From Betaproteobacteria bacterium (lineage in GTDB: Bacteria > Pseudomonadota > Gammaproteobacteria > Burkholderiales > JACQAP01): 64,000 bases of DNA. Positions 8,296 to 18,522 of the stretch are shown piece by piece. The position numbers were made by a program, and so were the translations under genes. Positions within the stretch are counted from its first letter, which is position 1; every line of letters begins with the position of its first letter. The stretch covers positions 154,418-218,417 of the forward strand of contig JACQAP010000026.1 of the NCBI GenBank assembly GCA_016194905.1, given 5' to 3'. The notes beneath the pieces are model-generated. The model did no database searches, was not told the DNA's origin, and saw only the letters and a program-made list of their open reading frames with translations.

Positions 8296-9813
8296 TCAGT
8301 TTCTACCAGGATCGAACCTGATCCCCTGGGCCAGCGGCAGGTCGGGGCCCCAGTTGATGGTATTGGTTTGGCGTCGCATGTAAGCTTTCCAGGCGTCCGA
8401 ACCGGCTTCGCGCCCGCCTCCGGTTTCCTTCTCTCCGCCGAAAGCGCCGCCGATCTCCGCCCCCGAAGTGCCGACGTTGATGTTGGCGATTCCACAATCG
8501 CTGCCCAGTGCCGACAGAAATCGCTCGGCGTGACGCAGGTTCTCGGTGAATAGTGCCGATGACAGCCCTTGGGGCACGGCGTTGTTGAGCGCGATCGCAT
8601 GGTCGAAGTCGCGGTAGCGGATCAGGTAAAGAATCGGCGCGAAGGTCTCGCGTTGCACGATATCCCAGTGGTTTTCCGCAGTCGCCACGGTGGGTTGCAC
8701 GAAGTAGCCGGGTCCGGGCAGCGCTTCGCCGCCGAACAGTATCTGTGCGCCCAGCGCCCTGAGCTCAGCGACCGCGGCGAGAAAGCGGCTGCGCGCCGCC
8801 GCGTCGATCAGGGGGCCCATCAATGTTCCCGGATCGAGCGGGTCGCCGACCACTATCTGACGGTAGGCGTGGACAAGCCGCGTGGCCAGCTCTTCGAACC
8901 GCGATTCGTGGACGATCAGGCGACGGGTGCTGGTGCAACGCTGGCCGGCGGTGCCGACTGCGCCGAACACGACGGCGCGCAGCGCCAGATCGAGATTGGC
9001 GGTTTCGTCCACGATCACCGCGTTGTTGCCCGAGCATTCGAGCAGGCAACGGCCCATTCTCTGTGCCACCACGCGGGCGACGTGACGACCGGCGGCGCTC
9101 GAGCCGGTAAACGACAGCAGCGCCACGCGCGGATCGGCAATGAAGCGTTCTGCCGTTGCCTGATCCTCGCTGACGAACAGCGAAAATACGCCTTCGTGCC
9201 CGTCCTCCCGCATTACCCGGTTGACGATGTGCTGGACCGCGACCGCGGTAAGCGGCGCCTTGGGCGAGGGCTTCCACGCCACGGTGTCGCCGGCCACAGC
9301 GGCGATAAACGCGTTCCACGCCCACACTGCAGCCGGAAAATTGAAGGCGGTAATGACACCCACCACACCGAGCGGATGCCATTGCTCGTACAGGCGGTGG
9401 TGCGGCCGCTCGGAATTCATGGTGTTGCCGTAGAGCATGCGCGACAGCCCCACCGCGAAGTCGGCGATGTCGATCATCTCCTGCACCTCGCCGTCGCCTT
9501 CCTGCTTGATCTTTCCGGTTTCGAGCGCGATCAAACTGCCGAGCGCGTCCTGGTAACGGCGCAGCTCGTCGCCGATGCGCCGCACCAGTTCGCCGCGCTT
9601 GGGTGCGGGCACTGTCCGCCACGTCTTGGAACTATCCACGGCCGTTGCCAGCACGCGGTCGTAATCTGCGGCAGAGCAGGCGCCGACCGAGGCGATGGGT
9701 GCGCCGCTGGCCGGATTGATCGAAGAGAACGACCGTTCGCCCTTGAGCCACTCGCCGCGGCAGCAGGCAGACGGATTCAGGGCGCCAATTTGCAGTTCGT
9801 TGACGAAATCCAT
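8296..9813 (-). CDS. Aldehyde dehydrogenase, ALDH7-like (likely glutamate-semialdehyde/P5C or aminoadipate-semialdehyde dehydrogenase)
   Basis: This 505-residue NAD(P)-dependent aldehyde dehydrogenase has the TAFNFP coenzyme motif, the general base in LECSGNNA (Glu259) and the catalytic Cys293 in GQRCTS. The C-terminal [18 protein letters not shown] and the LPLAQG ending are typical of the ALDH7/antiquitin/AmaB group. Start ATG 9813 follows GAGGCAACG. It lies 34 bp downstream of the arginase::ornithine aminotransferase fusion. It therefore most likely oxidises glutamate-gamma-semialdehyde to glutamate, completing arginine catabolism. Antiquitin-type oxidation of aminoadipate semialdehyde is the alternative. 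Confidence 0.85.
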   Translation of the reverse strand: MDFVNELQIGALNPSACCRGEWLKGERSFSSINPASGAPIASVGACSAADYDRVLATAVDSSKTWRTVPAPKRGELVRRIGDELRRYQDALGSLIALETGKIKQEGDGEVQEMIDIADFAVGLSRMLYGNTMNSERPHHRLYEQWHPLGVVGVITAFNFPAAVWAWNAFIAAVAGDTVAWKPSPKAPLTAVAVQHIVNRVMREDGHEGVFSLFVSEDQATAERFIADPRVALLSFTGSSAAGRHVARVVAQRMGRCLLECSGNNAVIVDETANLDLALRAVVFGAVGTAGQRCTSTRRLIVHESRFEELATRLVHAYRQIVVGDPLDPGTLMGPLIDAAARSRFLAAVAELRALGAQILFGGEALPGPGYFVQPTVATAENHWDIVQRETFAPILYLIRYRDFDHAIALNNAVPQGLSSALFTENLRHAERFLSALGSDCGIANINVGTSGAEIGGAFGGEKETGGGREAGSDAWKAYMRRQTNTINWGPDLPLAQGIRFDPGRN

Positions 9814-9847
9814 CGTTGCCTCCTCGTCGTGTCCGCGCGGCGAGGCT

Positions 9848-11980
9848 TCACGCGGCATGCCGCGCTATCGCGTCGAGCTGAACGAAGGCGGCGCGGATGC
9901 CGGTAACTGCCTGGTCGATCTGTTCGCGGGTGATTACCAGCGGCGGCGCGAAGCGCAACACCGTGTCGTGGGTGTCCTTGGTGAGCACGCCGTTCTCGAG
10001 CAGCTGTTCGCATACCACGCGGGCCGAGACCCACGATGTGTCGATTTCCACCCCGATCAGCAGACCTTTGCCGCGCACATCCCGGATCAAGGGGCTTTCG
10101 ATCATACGCAACTGCGCCAGTAGATACGCACCGAACTCGGCCGCACGCTGCGGTAGTCGCTCTTCGACCAGCACATTTAACGCCTCGAGGCCGACCGCGG
10201 CTGCCAGCGGGTTGCCGCCGAAAGTGCTGCCGTGGTCGCCGGGGCCGAATACTTCCATTACCTCGCGTCGCGCCACGAACGCCGACACCGCAAGCAAGCC
10301 GCCGCCCAGCGCCTTGCCGAGAATGATCCCGTCGGGCTTCACGCCTTCGTGTTCGCAGGCGAACATCCGGCCGGTACGGCCGAGGCCGGTTTGCACTTCG
10401 TCGCAGATCAGCAGGACGTTGTGCTGGCGGCAGATCTCGGCGCAGCGAGACAGGTAGCTTGGCGGCGGCACGATGATTCCGCCTTCGCCTTGGATGGGTT
10501 CCACCAGAAACGCTGCGGTGTGCGGCGTGATGGCGCGCGCGAGCGCCGCTGCGTCGCCGTAGGGAATACGCTTGAAGCCCGGCGGGAAAGGGCCGAAGCC
10601 GTCCCGATACTGGTGCTCGGAAGACATCGCCAGAATGGCGATCGAGCGGCCGTGGAAATTGTCCTCGCAGGCGATGATTTCCGCTTTGTCCTCGGGGATG
10701 CATTTGACTTTGTGGCCCCATTTGCGCGCCGCCTTGAGTGCTGCTTCCACCGCCTCAAGCCCGGTATTGGCGGGCAGCGCCAGGTCCTGCCCGGTCACTT
10801 CGCACAGCCGCTTCAGGAATAACGGCAGGTGTTGATTGTGGAAGGCGCGCGAGGTGACGGCAAGCATGCGCGCTTGTTCCGTAAGCGCACGCACAAGTCG
10901 CGGGTGGCAATGGCCGTGACTCACCGCCGAGTACGCGCTCATCATGTCGATGTAGCGGCGGCCGTGCTCGTCCCACAGGTGCACGCCTTCGCCCCTGACC
11001 AGCACTACCGGCAACGGGTCGTAGTGGTGGGCGCCGTAGCGGTGCTCGATGTCCGGCATAGAAGGCGCCGCTGGCAGCCGTCCGGCCAGCAGTGCCTCGA
11101 CCAGATCGGCGACGATACCCCCGGTGGCAGCGTGCCGGTCCCGTCGCGGGTTGTACTCCGCGATCTCCGCCGCCAGCAGAGCCGGATGACGCGCGAGTTG
11201 GATCAGCCCGGATCGCAACGCCGCGACGGCAATCCCCCCCGGCGCCGGGCTGCCCACGCCGGGTACTTCGCCCGGATCGAGCACGTCGAGGTCAATGGTC
11301 ACGCCGAAACCCGCAGTGCCGTCTTGAACGACGTCCAGCGCATCGCGTATCACCGCTTCCAGCCCGCGACGCTGGACTTCCTCCATGAAAAAGGTTTGCA
11401 CGCCAAGGTGCGCAAGCAAGTCGGCTTCGCCGCGTTCATAACTGCGCACGCCGATCAGGCACACATGCCTTGGTTCGACTCGGACGCCTTTGCCGATGGC
11501 GACCAGCGCCTCCTCGCCGCGACCGAGCAGGCAGGCAAGCGGCATGCCGTGCAGCGCGCCGGTCGGCGAAGTTTGCGGTGTGTGTGCATCCATGTGGGCA
11601 TCGATCCAGATCAGGCCGATCGGGCCTTTGGTCCGGCGCGCCGCGGCCACGCCTTTCCAGGTGCCGACGGCGCACGAGTGGTCGCCGCCGAGGATCAGCG
11701 GAAAATCGCCGCGTGCGACGATCGCCTCGACGCGCTGCGCCAGTTGCTCGCATACCTGTGCCACCACGTCGAGATTGGCATCGGCGGTCGGATCCGGCCG
11801 GATGGTGTCGCACCAGAAGACCGCATGACCGCGCGACTGCAGACGTTCGACGAGATTCGCGGCATACAGCACGTCCGCGCCCGCTTCGCAGCCGCGGTTC
11901 CTGGCGCCGTGACCGCAGGCGACGCCGACAATCTGGACGGTCTTGGCGAGATGCTGTGGAGACATCCTGGGGTCGTTCAT
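9848..11980 (-). CDS. Arginase :: ornithine aminotransferase fusion protein
   Basis: A single 710-residue frame joins two enzymes. Residues about 14-305 are an arginase: metal ligands in GGDHS (His101), DAHMDAH (Asp127, His129, Asp131) and IDLDVLDP (Asp230, Asp232). Residues about 308-710 are a class-III PLP aminotransferase of the ornithine type: [30 protein letters not shown], the PLP lysine in GKALGGG (Lys556), TFGGNP, and a C-terminal [11 protein letters not shown]. Together they would convert arginine to ornithine plus urea and then to glutamate semialdehyde. ATG 11980 follows GGAGGTG. No stop or frameshift separates the halves. The downstream ALDH completes the route to glutamate. Confidence 0.92.
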   Translation of the reverse strand: MNDPRMSPQHLAKTVQIVGVACGHGARNRGCEAGADVLYAANLVERLQSRGHAVFWCDTIRPDPTADANLDVVAQVCEQLAQRVEAIVARGDFPLILGGDHSCAVGTWKGVAAARRTKGPIGLIWIDAHMDAHTPQTSPTGALHGMPLACLLGRGEEALVAIGKGVRVEPRHVCLIGVRSYERGEADLLAHLGVQTFFMEEVQRRGLEAVIRDALDVVQDGTAGFGVTIDLDVLDPGEVPGVGSPAPGGIAVAALRSGLIQLARHPALLAAEIAEYNPRRDRHAATGGIVADLVEALLAGRLPAAPSMPDIEHRYGAHHYDPLPVVLVRGEGVHLWDEHGRRYIDMMSAYSAVSHGHCHPRLVRALTEQARMLAVTSRAFHNQHLPLFLKRLCEVTGQDLALPANTGLEAVEAALKAARKWGHKVKCIPEDKAEIIACEDNFHGRSIAILAMSSEHQYRDGFGPFPPGFKRIPYGDAAALARAITPHTAAFLVEPIQGEGGIIVPPPSYLSRCAEICRQHNVLLICDEVQTGLGRTGRMFACEHEGVKPDGIILGKALGGGLLAVSAFVARREVMEVFGPGDHGSTFGGNPLAAAVGLEALNVLVEERLPQRAAEFGAYLLAQLRMIESPLIRDVRGKGLLIGVEIDTSWVSARVVCEQLLENGVLTKDTHDTVLRFAPPLVITREQIDQAVTGIRAAFVQLDAIARHAA

Positions 11981-12125
11981 GGGGGCACCTCCAGGTAAGG
12001 GAGATAAAGGGCCTGTCGTCTCTAGCTTAGATTGCCCTTGCGAAGGTTTTGTTCAAACCGCATGCGTTGCGCGAACGTCATACGGGGAAAACGGGGATGC
12101 GCGCATCCGCCAGCGTGCCAGTGGG

Positions 12126-13043
12126 TTAGCGTTTGACGCTGACCAGGGTCACCCCGGCCAGCACCAGCGCTGCGCCGAGCATCTGCACCAGCGTGATGGG
12201 CTCGTCCAGGAACCAGTAACCGAGGAAGATTGTCGCCACCGGTCCGATCGATCCGACCATCGCAGCGTGATTGGCATCGGTCAGGCGGATCCCCTCCGAC
12301 ATCAGCCAGGCAGGGATCACCGTGGAAACGATCGCCATCGTCAACGTCAACAGATAGACCTGCGCCGGTAGTTTCAGCGCCTGCATCTGGTGCGTGAGCA
12401 GGAACTGGAACACGCACACCACGCAAGCGACCAGCATCGCATAGGCGGTAAAGCGCATCGCACCGATCTTTCCAACGGTTTCTCCGGCACCGATCAGGTA
12501 GAACGAATACACCACGCCACTCGCGAAAACCAGTGCGCCGCCGATTGCGATTTCATGCGCATGCGTGCCGAAACCCAGGTTTTCGGTGAATACCAGCGCG
12601 ATACCGCCGTAGGACAGTGCCAGCGCGATGATATGGTGGAGCCGGATCGGCTTCTTCAGCCACCACGCCGACAGCAGTACCACGATGGTTGGGTACAAAA
12701 ACAGGATCAGCCGTTCCAGCCCGGCGGTGACGTACTGCAGTCCGAGGAAGTCGAGATAGCTCGCCAGGTAGTAGCCGATGAAGCCGAGCACCAGGATCGA
12801 GATCCATTGTCGGCGCGTGAGCGGTAGCGCCACCGATTCGCGCCCGGACCACAGCGCCATCAGCACGAAAAACGGCGCCGAAAACAGCATGCGCAAGGTC
12901 AGCAGAGTGGTGGCGTCCACCGGGTACACGTAGGCGAGCTTGATCACGATCGCCTTGGCCGAGAACCCCATCGCTGCGAGAAACACGCACGCGGTACCGA
13001 GGAAGGAAGCGCGGGCGGCCGCGCCCGCGGCGGGTTTGGACAT
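12126..13043 (-). CDS. EamA/DMT-family membrane transporter
   Basis: The 305-residue protein has about ten hydrophobic helices in two EamA repeats, beginning with GTACVFLAAMGFSAKAIVIKLAYV and ending with PITLVQMLGAALVLAGVTLVSV. The DMT superfamily exports amino acids, nucleosides or drugs by proton exchange in the inner membrane. It lies upstream of, and in the same direction as, the arginine-degradation pair but is separated from it by 145 bp. An amino-acid export role is possible but not shown. Confidence 0.85.
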   Translation of the reverse strand: MSKPAAGAAARASFLGTACVFLAAMGFSAKAIVIKLAYVYPVDATTLLTLRMLFSAPFFVLMALWSGRESVALPLTRRQWISILVLGFIGYYLASYLDFLGLQYVTAGLERLILFLYPTIVVLLSAWWLKKPIRLHHIIALALSYGGIALVFTENLGFGTHAHEIAIGGALVFASGVVYSFYLIGAGETVGKIGAMRFTAYAMLVACVVCVFQFLLTHQMQALKLPAQVYLLTLTMAIVSTVIPAWLMSEGIRLTDANHAAMVGSIGPVATIFLGYWFLDEPITLVQMLGAALVLAGVTLVSVKR

Positions 13044-13062
13044 CAGGAATCGCGGAACGGAA

Positions 13063-13137
13063 TCAGCGTCTGCCGCCGAGGATAGAGCCGAGCACGTCGC
13101 GGACTATGTTGATTGCCGATTTGTCGGTTAACTGCAT
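13063..13137 (-). other. Possible short gene tail (24 codons)
   Basis: A 24-codon frame from ATG 13137 reads [20 protein letters not shown] and ends GGRR. It resembles the conserved C-terminal tail of HerA-like/DUF853 ATPases (recalled, not searched). It may be all that is left of such a gene lying upstream of the DMT transporter, or a chance microORF. Confidence 0.3.
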
Positions 13138-13319
13138 TCCCCATGTTTTTGCCAATCGATGCTCGTGCGATGACTTGGCGATCGGCAGAGGTTGTGTCAT
13201 GGGATGTTTGGGCAGCGCCGGAAGCGGACCGTGTGGTAAGATTTTTTAATAATTATATCAGCCGCCTACATCGGTCGAAGGAGATCGTGCGGGGTGTGCT
13301 GCAAATCGCAGAGGAAGGT

Positions 13320-14051
13320 ATGGCAGGTCACAGCAAATGGGCAAACATCCAGCACCGCAAGGGACGCCAAGACACCAAGCGGGGCAAGATCTTTACCCGA
13401 CTGATCAAGGAAATCACGGTTGCTTCACGGCTCGGCGGTTCCGACATCACGGCCAACCCGCGTTTGCGCCTCGCGGTGGACAAGGCTTACGCGAACAACA
13501 TGCCCAAGGACACCGTCGAGCGCGCCACCAAGCGTGGCAGCGGCGAGCTGGAGGGTGTGAGCTATGAGGAAATCCGATACGAGGGTTACGGCATCGGCGG
13601 GGCTGCGGTTATCGTACACTGCATGACGGACAATCGCGTGCGCACGGTTGCCGACGTGCGCCATGCCTTCGCCAAGCACGGCGGCAATCTCGGCGCCGAA
13701 GGTTCGGTCGCTTTCCTGTTCCGGCATTGCGGCCAACTCCTGTTCGCGCCGGGCACGAGCGAAGAGAAAGTCATGGAAGCGGCGCTGGAAGCCGGCGCCG
13801 AGGATGTAATCGCCAACGACGACGGCAGCATCGAAGTCATCACCACGCCGAACGACTTTCTCGCGGTCAAGGATAAACTCGAGAAGTCGGGCCTCAAAGC
13901 CGAACTCGCGGAAGTAACCATGAAGCCGACGACGGAAATCGCGCTCACCGGCGAGGATGCCGCAAAAATGCAAAAACTGATGGATGCGCTGGAAGCCCTC
14001 GACGACGTTCAGGAGGTCCATACCAGTGCGGTAATGGACGGCGAGGGATGA
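13320..14051 (+). CDS. yebC: YebC/TACO1-family regulator
   Basis: The 243-residue protein starts [20 protein letters not shown], the hallmark of the family. It also contains [19 protein letters not shown] and GPGGVAV-type glycine-rich segments (here [13 protein letters not shown]). Family members act on transcription or on translation of proline-rich sequences at the ribosome. I chose ATG 13320 over the longer open frame because it gives the family start. It precedes ruvC, the usual betaproteobacterial order. The upstream region has an AT-rich patch (TTTTTTAATAATTATATC) that may hold the promoter. Confidence 0.95.
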   Translation: MAGHSKWANIQHRKGRQDTKRGKIFTRLIKEITVASRLGGSDITANPRLRLAVDKAYANNMPKDTVERATKRGSGELEGVSYEEIRYEGYGIGGAAVIVHCMTDNRVRTVADVRHAFAKHGGNLGAEGSVAFLFRHCGQLLFAPGTSEEKVMEAALEAGAEDVIANDDGSIEVITTPNDFLAVKDKLEKSGLKAELAEVTMKPTTEIALTGEDAAKMQKLMDALEALDDVQEVHTSAVMDGEG

Positions 14052-14148
14052 CGGACGGGCGGCGACGGGCGACGGTAAGCGGCGGGCGGATCACCGCGAT
14101 TCGGGAATCGGCTGTTCTCTCCGGTGTTGGCCCGTGCTGAGAGAAAGC

Positions 14149-14715
14149 ATGGCCGTCCCCGCCTCACGCCCCGCCCCCCAGCTCTTACCCGTCATCAGAA
14201 TTCTGGGAATCGATCCGGGATTGAGAGTGACGGGTTTTGGCGTGCTGGAAATATGCGGCCAGAAGCTGACCTACATCACCAGCGGCCGCATCCGTACTTC
14301 CGAAAAGGGCGAGCTGCCGGAGCGTATCCGCACCATTCTGGAAGGTCTTTCGCAGGTCATTGCGGAGATCAAGCCGCAGCAGGTCGCCGTCGAGAAAGTG
14401 TTCGTCAACGTCAATCCCCAATCCACGCTCATGCTCGGCCAGGCGCGCGGCGCGGCCATCTGCGCGGCGGTGATCAGCGCCTTGCCGGTGTCGGAATATA
14501 CCGCGCTGCAGGTCAAACAGTCGGTGGTGGGCAATGGTCACGCGCGCAAGGAACAGGTGCAGGAGATGGTGCGCCGGCTGCTCAGGCTCCCGGGCGATCC
14601 GAGCGCCGACGCGGCTGATGCGCTGGCTTGTGCCATCTGTCATGCGCATGGCGGACTCGGTCTGGGGAAGCTCGAAACGCGGGGATTCAGGATGAAACGT
14701 GGGAGGCTGGTGTGA
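14149..14715 (+). CDS. ruvC: Crossover junction endodeoxyribonuclease RuvC
   Basis: RuvC resolves Holliday junctions after RuvAB branch migration. The product has [17 protein letters not shown] with the first catalytic Asp, [13 protein letters not shown] with a catalytic Glu, and [17 protein letters not shown] with the final acidic residues. ATG 14149 has GAGAGAAAG just upstream; GTG 14134 is an alternative. The first about 18 residues precede the family's usual start and may be extra. The stop overlaps the ruvA GTG. Confidence 0.94.
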   Translation: MAVPASRPAPQLLPVIRILGIDPGLRVTGFGVLEICGQKLTYITSGRIRTSEKGELPERIRTILEGLSQVIAEIKPQQVAVEKVFVNVNPQSTLMLGQARGAAICAAVISALPVSEYTALQVKQSVVGNGHARKEQVQEMVRRLLRLPGDPSADAADALACAICHAHGGLGLGKLETRGFRMKRGRLV

Positions 14716-15290
14716 TCGGGAGGCTGACTGGGCAACTGATCGAGAAGCGCCCTCCCACGATCGTGGTAGAGGTTCATGGCGTGGGTTACGAGGTCAACGT
14801 GCCGATGAGCACCTTTTTCCAGTTGCCCGCCACCGGCTTGCCCATCACCTTGCAAACGCACCTCATCGTCCGGGAGGACGCGCATCTGCTGTTCGGCTTT
14901 GCCACCGACCAGGAACGCCGGGTGTTCCGTCAGTTGCTGAAGATCAGCGGCGTCGGGGCGCGCACCGCGCTCTCGGTACTGTCCGGAATGTCGGTGTCCG
15001 AGCTTTATCAGGCGGTCTCGGCGCACGATGGCGCGCGGCTCATCAAAATTCCCGGCATCGGCAAGAAGACCGCGGAACGGCTGTTGCTGGAACTGCGCGA
15101 CAAGCTAAACGCGGGCATCGGCACGGCGGTTGCCGGCGGGGATGCCGGGGTCAGGAGCGACGCGATGAACGCATTGCTTGCGCTCGGCTACAGCGACAAG
15201 GAAGCGATGCATGCGCTCGAGAAAATCGCGCCGGAAACGCCGGTACAGGACGCGATCCGGCATGCGCTCAAACTGCTCTCGAAGGCATGA
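14712..15290 (+). CDS. ruvA: Holliday junction branch-migration protein RuvA
   Basis: RuvA binds four-way junctions and loads the RuvB motor. The 192-residue protein starts at GTG 14712, inside the ruvC stop, as [20 protein letters not shown]. It has two helix-hairpin-helix motifs ([13 protein letters not shown] and [16 protein letters not shown]) and the C-terminal domain III ([15 protein letters not shown]). Length is normal. ruvB follows only after an interposed periplasmic protein gene. Confidence 0.95.
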   Translation: MIGRLTGQLIEKRPPTIVVEVHGVGYEVNVPMSTFFQLPATGLPITLQTHLIVREDAHLLFGFATDQERRVFRQLLKISGVGARTALSVLSGMSVSELYQAVSAHDGARLIKIPGIGKKTAERLLLELRDKLNAGIGTAVAGGDAGVRSDAMNALLALGYSDKEAMHALEKIAPETPVQDAIRHALKLLSKA

Positions 15291-15382
15291 TCGACGCGAC
15301 CGCGTGGCGAAGCAGTTGCCATGTCGCCCGACAACGACAAATATACCCATTCGCGGGACGATGATTTCCCGGGGCGCTGGGC

Positions 15383-15388
15383 TATAAT
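15383..15388 (+). promoter_or_regulatory. Candidate sigma-70 -10 element (TATAAT)
   Basis: A perfect TATAAT lies 62 bp before the start of the secreted protein gene. No good -35 is visible 16-18 bp upstream, so this is only a candidate promoter for that gene and ruvB. Confidence 0.4.
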
Positions 15389-15449
15389 CCGAGGCAAAAT
15401 TTCAGGCGCACTTCGTCTGAATGATCGAACCCCGGGGGGATGTGCACAG

Positions 15450-16226
15450 ATGATCGTTGCAGCACGTGTTGTCGCGGTGGCTTTGGCTGTGCTGATGTGC
15501 GCGGCGGGCGCCGCCGCCGACGAAAACGCCGACAAGAAGCAGCAGATTGCGGAACTCATCGATCTGCACGACCTGACCACGTCGGTATCGATAGGCAACT
15601 ACTACCTCAAGCAGGAAAGCCTGGTCGCCATTCGCAGCCTGCTCACCCGCCTGGGCAGGGAAGAGAAACTCGGGCCCGACTGGAATCTGCGCAATCCCCA
15701 GTGGCAGCGCGCCGAGGAAATCCTCCTGCAGCCGATCATGGCGAAGGTCGCGGACGATTTCACCAACCTCGACTGGCTGAGACCGCAATGGCAGGACCTT
15801 GACTCGCGCGAATTCTCCGCCGAGGAGCTGGACGTCCTGCTCTCACATTTCCATTCCGGCGTCGGCCGCAAACAGGCGAAGATCGTTGACCACACGGTGT
15901 CGACGCACGTGATCACGACGCTTTCTTTCTCCGGCAAGCTCAAGGACATCCCCGGCGTCCAGGAAGAGCGCAGCCGCATGCAGCACATCTGGAACCAGGA
16001 GGACGACGACATGCGTTTCTCCATCCAAGATGCAACCAATGCCGAGGGGCAGCGCTTTGCTTATTCGGCGTTGGGCAAGAAATATTTCGTGACCGCAATC
16101 CTGAAACTGACCGGCATCATCAGCCGCCGCATCGACGAGATCGCCGTTGCGCTGCCGAAAGAGGTGGATGCCCGTGCCGATCAGGTCCGGCCCCTGTTGC
16201 AGGAGTTCAAGAGCGGCCACGGTTGA
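15450..16226 (+). CDS. Secreted protein, DUF2059-like
   Basis: The 258-residue product has a signal peptide ([20 protein letters not shown], cleaved after an Ala-rich stretch). The mature part contains [20 protein letters not shown], which resembles the DUF2059 pattern of an acidic helix followed by a phage-like FYxSPxGxK motif. The rest is helical with no catalytic motif I recognise. I chose ATG 15450 because it gives the signal peptide; the frame is open upstream. It sits between ruvA and ruvB, which is not the classical arrangement. No DNA-repair function can be inferred from that position. Confidence 0.7.
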   Translation: MIVAARVVAVALAVLMCAAGAAADENADKKQQIAELIDLHDLTTSVSIGNYYLKQESLVAIRSLLTRLGREEKLGPDWNLRNPQWQRAEEILLQPIMAKVADDFTNLDWLRPQWQDLDSREFSAEELDVLLSHFHSGVGRKQAKIVDHTVSTHVITTLSFSGKLKDIPGVQEERSRMQHIWNQEDDDMRFSIQDATNAEGQRFAYSALGKKYFVTAILKLTGIISRRIDEIAVALPKEVDARADQVRPLLQEFKSGHG

Positions 16227-16260
16227 TGCCCGAAGCGCATCTTCGCAGCGGCTACGAAGG

Positions 16261-17301
16261 ATGATCGAAACCGACCGCCTGATCACGCCCGCCCCGCAGT
16301 CGACGCAGGAGGAAGCGCTCGAGAGGGCTCTGCGTCCCAAACAGCTCGACGAATACATCGGCCAGGAAAAGATCCGCGGCCAGCTCCAGATCTTCATCGA
16401 GGCCGCCAGGAATCGCAGCGAAGCGCTCGACCACGTGCTGCTGTTCGGTCCGCCCGGATTGGGCAAGACCACGCTGGCGCACATCATCGCCCGGGAAATG
16501 GGCGTGAATCTGCGGCAGACCTCGGGGCCGGTGCTGGAGAGGCCGGGCGATCTCGCGGCGCTGCTGACCAACCTCGAACCCAAAGACGTGCTGTTCATCG
16601 ACGAGATCCACCGGCTGTCGCCGGTCGTCGAGGAAATCCTCTACCCCGCCCTGGAAGATTTCCAGCTCGACATCATGATCGGGGAGGGCCCGGCCGCGCG
16701 TTCGGTCAAACTCGATCTGCCGCCCTTCACGCTGATCGGCGCCACAACCCGCGCCGGCATGCTGACCAACCCGCTGCGCGACCGCTTCGGCATCGTTTCA
16801 CGCCTCGAATTCTATTCATCCGCCGAGCTCACGCGCATCGTCCAGCGCTCGGCGCGCCTGATGAATGTGGAGACCTCGCTGGAAGGCGCGATCGAGATCG
16901 CTTCGCGTTCGCGCGGCACACCGCGCATTTCGAACCGGTTGCTGCGCCGCGTGCGCGACTACGCGGAGGTGAGGGCGCAGGGCCGGGTCGACCGGGAAAT
17001 TGCGGATGCGGCCCTGAAAATGCTGGATGTGGACCGGATCGGACTGGACGTGATGGACCGCAAGCTGCTGCTCGCCGTCGTCGAAAAATTCGGCGGCGGT
17101 CCGGTCGGCATCGACAACCTGGCTGCGGCGATCGGCGAGGAGCGGGACACCATCGAGGATGTGCTCGAGCCTTTCCTGATCCAGCAGGGCTACCTGCAGC
17201 GCACCCCGCGCGGCCGCATGGCAACCGCATCGACTTACCGGCATTTCGGTCTGGCCGTGCCCTCGCTTTCGGGCAACGCCGAGCTGTGGCGGGAGAATTG
17301 A
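16261..17301 (+). CDS. ruvB: Holliday junction DNA helicase RuvB
   Basis: RuvB is the AAA+ motor for branch migration. The 346-residue protein has [14 protein letters not shown], Walker [14 protein letters not shown], Walker [12 protein letters not shown], sensor-1 GATTRAG, and the C-terminal winged helix ending in [12 protein letters not shown] 16261 gives the family N-terminus. It lies directly upstream of ybgC and the tol genes, as in many proteobacteria. Confidence 0.96.
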   Translation: MIETDRLITPAPQSTQEEALERALRPKQLDEYIGQEKIRGQLQIFIEAARNRSEALDHVLLFGPPGLGKTTLAHIIAREMGVNLRQTSGPVLERPGDLAALLTNLEPKDVLFIDEIHRLSPVVEEILYPALEDFQLDIMIGEGPAARSVKLDLPPFTLIGATTRAGMLTNPLRDRFGIVSRLEFYSSAELTRIVQRSARLMNVETSLEGAIEIASRSRGTPRISNRLLRRVRDYAEVRAQGRVDREIADAALKMLDVDRIGLDVMDRKLLLAVVEKFGGGPVGIDNLAAAIGEERDTIEDVLEPFLIQQGYLQRTPRGRMATASTYRHFGLAVPSLSGNAELWREN

Positions 17302-17320
17302 CATCGAATTCGCAATTCCG

Positions 17321-17764
17321 GTGCGCGTGTATTACCAGGACACCGATGCGGGCGGTGTGGTGTTCCACGCGACTTATCTGGATTTTCTCGAACGCGCACG
17401 CATGGAGTGGATGCGCAGCAGAGGTTTCGATACGAGGGAACTCGCCAGCCGATTTCGGCTCGTATTCATCGTCAGGCAGCTGGAGATCGCCTACATGAAA
17501 CCGGCGTTGCTCGACGATCTGGTGAGCGTCAGCGCGGCGGTGGAGAAAATGGGCCGCGCCCAGCTTACGTTTGCGCAGGAGGTCAGGCGCGACGGCGAGA
17601 CCCTGGTGCGTGCCGCCGTCAATGTTGCCTGCGTCGGGGCCCATGATCTGAAACCGGTGCCGTTTCCGGAAAAAATCCGCATGTCATTGGCGGAGGATGC
17701 GAAACCGACAACGAAGGAAAAAGCTCAGGCCGGCCAACCCCACCGGCATCTTAACCGCGTTTAA
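17321..17764 (+). CDS. ybgC: Tol-Pal-associated acyl-CoA thioesterase YbgC
   Basis: This hotdog-fold thioesterase of the 4-hydroxybenzoyl-CoA type carries VYYQDTDAGGVVFHATYLDF with the catalytic Asp, and then ERARMEWMR. It is the first gene of the tol-pal cluster. GTG 17321 is the first standard start in frame, but it lacks a nearby Shine-Dalgarno and trims the usual 5-8 residue N-terminus. GGGAG at 17291-17295 would suit a non-standard start around 17303. The C-terminus has a lysine-rich extension. Confidence 0.9.
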   Translation: MRVYYQDTDAGGVVFHATYLDFLERARMEWMRSRGFDTRELASRFRLVFIVRQLEIAYMKPALLDDLVSVSAAVEKMGRAQLTFAQEVRRDGETLVRAAVNVACVGAHDLKPVPFPEKIRMSLAEDAKPTTKEKAQAGQPHRHLNRV

Positions 17765-17780
17765 ACGACTGCATACGACC

Positions 17781-18515
17781 ATGAACGTATCCCAAGACCT
17801 GTCCCTGATCAGCCTGATCGGCAACGCCAGCGTGCTGGTGCAGCTGGTATTGGCGCTGCTGCTGCTGGTTTCGATGATTTCGTGGTGGTTCATCTTCCGC
17901 AAGATGTTCGTTGTCCGCCATGCGACGCGCCGAACCGACCAGTTCGAGCGCAGCTTCTGGAGCGGCGCGGACCTCGGCACGCTCTACCAGGCTGCGGCGA
18001 GTGCACGCCATAACGCCGGCAGCATGGAACGCATCTTCGAATCCGGATTCCGCGAGTTCGTGAAGCTGCGCAAACAAAGCGGAACCAGCCTCGGCGTGCT
18101 CATGGACGGTACGCGCCGGGCCATGCGCGCCACTTATCAACGCGAACTCGACCACCTGGAGGCGCACCTCTCGTTTCTGGCGACGGTCGGTTCGGTCAGT
18201 CCCTACGTCGGCTTGTTCGGTACGGTGTGGGGCATCATGAATGCATTTCGCGGGCTGGCCAATGTCGGCCAGGCCACACTTGCCCATGTGGCGCCGGGCA
18301 TCGCCGAAGCACTGGTCGCCACGGCCATGGGGTTGTTCGCGGCGATTCCGGCGGTGATCGCCTTCAACCATTTCGTGCGCCATATAGAACGCCTGTCGAC
18401 GCGTTTCGACAGTTTCATGGAAGAATTCTCCAACATCCTGCAGCGGCAGGCCAACACGCCGCCTCAGGCGGCGGCCGGACAAACGGCCGGGCATGTTGCC
18501 GTGAACGCGGGCTGA
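17781..18515 (+). CDS. tolQ: Tol-Pal system protein TolQ
   Basis: TolQ is the inner-membrane channel subunit (MotA/ExbB family) that, with TolR, harvests proton-motive force to drive TolA. The 244-residue protein has three predicted membrane helices (VLVQLVLALLLLVSMISWWF; SPYVGLFGTVWGIMNAF; GIAEALVATAMGLFAAIPAVIAF). The GTVWGIM motif and the cytoplasmic loop are conserved. ATG 17781 gives the family N-terminus. It lies in a tight operon with tolR, tolA, tolB and pal. Confidence 0.95.
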   Translation: MNVSQDLSLISLIGNASVLVQLVLALLLLVSMISWWFIFRKMFVVRHATRRTDQFERSFWSGADLGTLYQAAASARHNAGSMERIFESGFREFVKLRKQSGTSLGVLMDGTRRAMRATYQRELDHLEAHLSFLATVGSVSPYVGLFGTVWGIMNAFRGLANVGQATLAHVAPGIAEALVATAMGLFAAIPAVIAFNHFVRHIERLSTRFDSFMEEFSNILQRQANTPPQAAAGQTAGHVAVNAG

Positions 18516-18522
18516 TCCCCAC

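Noticed and set aside
8569-9906. 445-codon plus-strand frame over the aldehyde dehydrogenase gene
   Set aside because: The reverse strand encodes a complete ALDH with catalytic Glu and Cys, so the plus frame is a shadow.
15383-15388. TATAAT as a firm promoter
   Set aside because: It was kept only as a candidate, because no -35 box is visible at the right distance.
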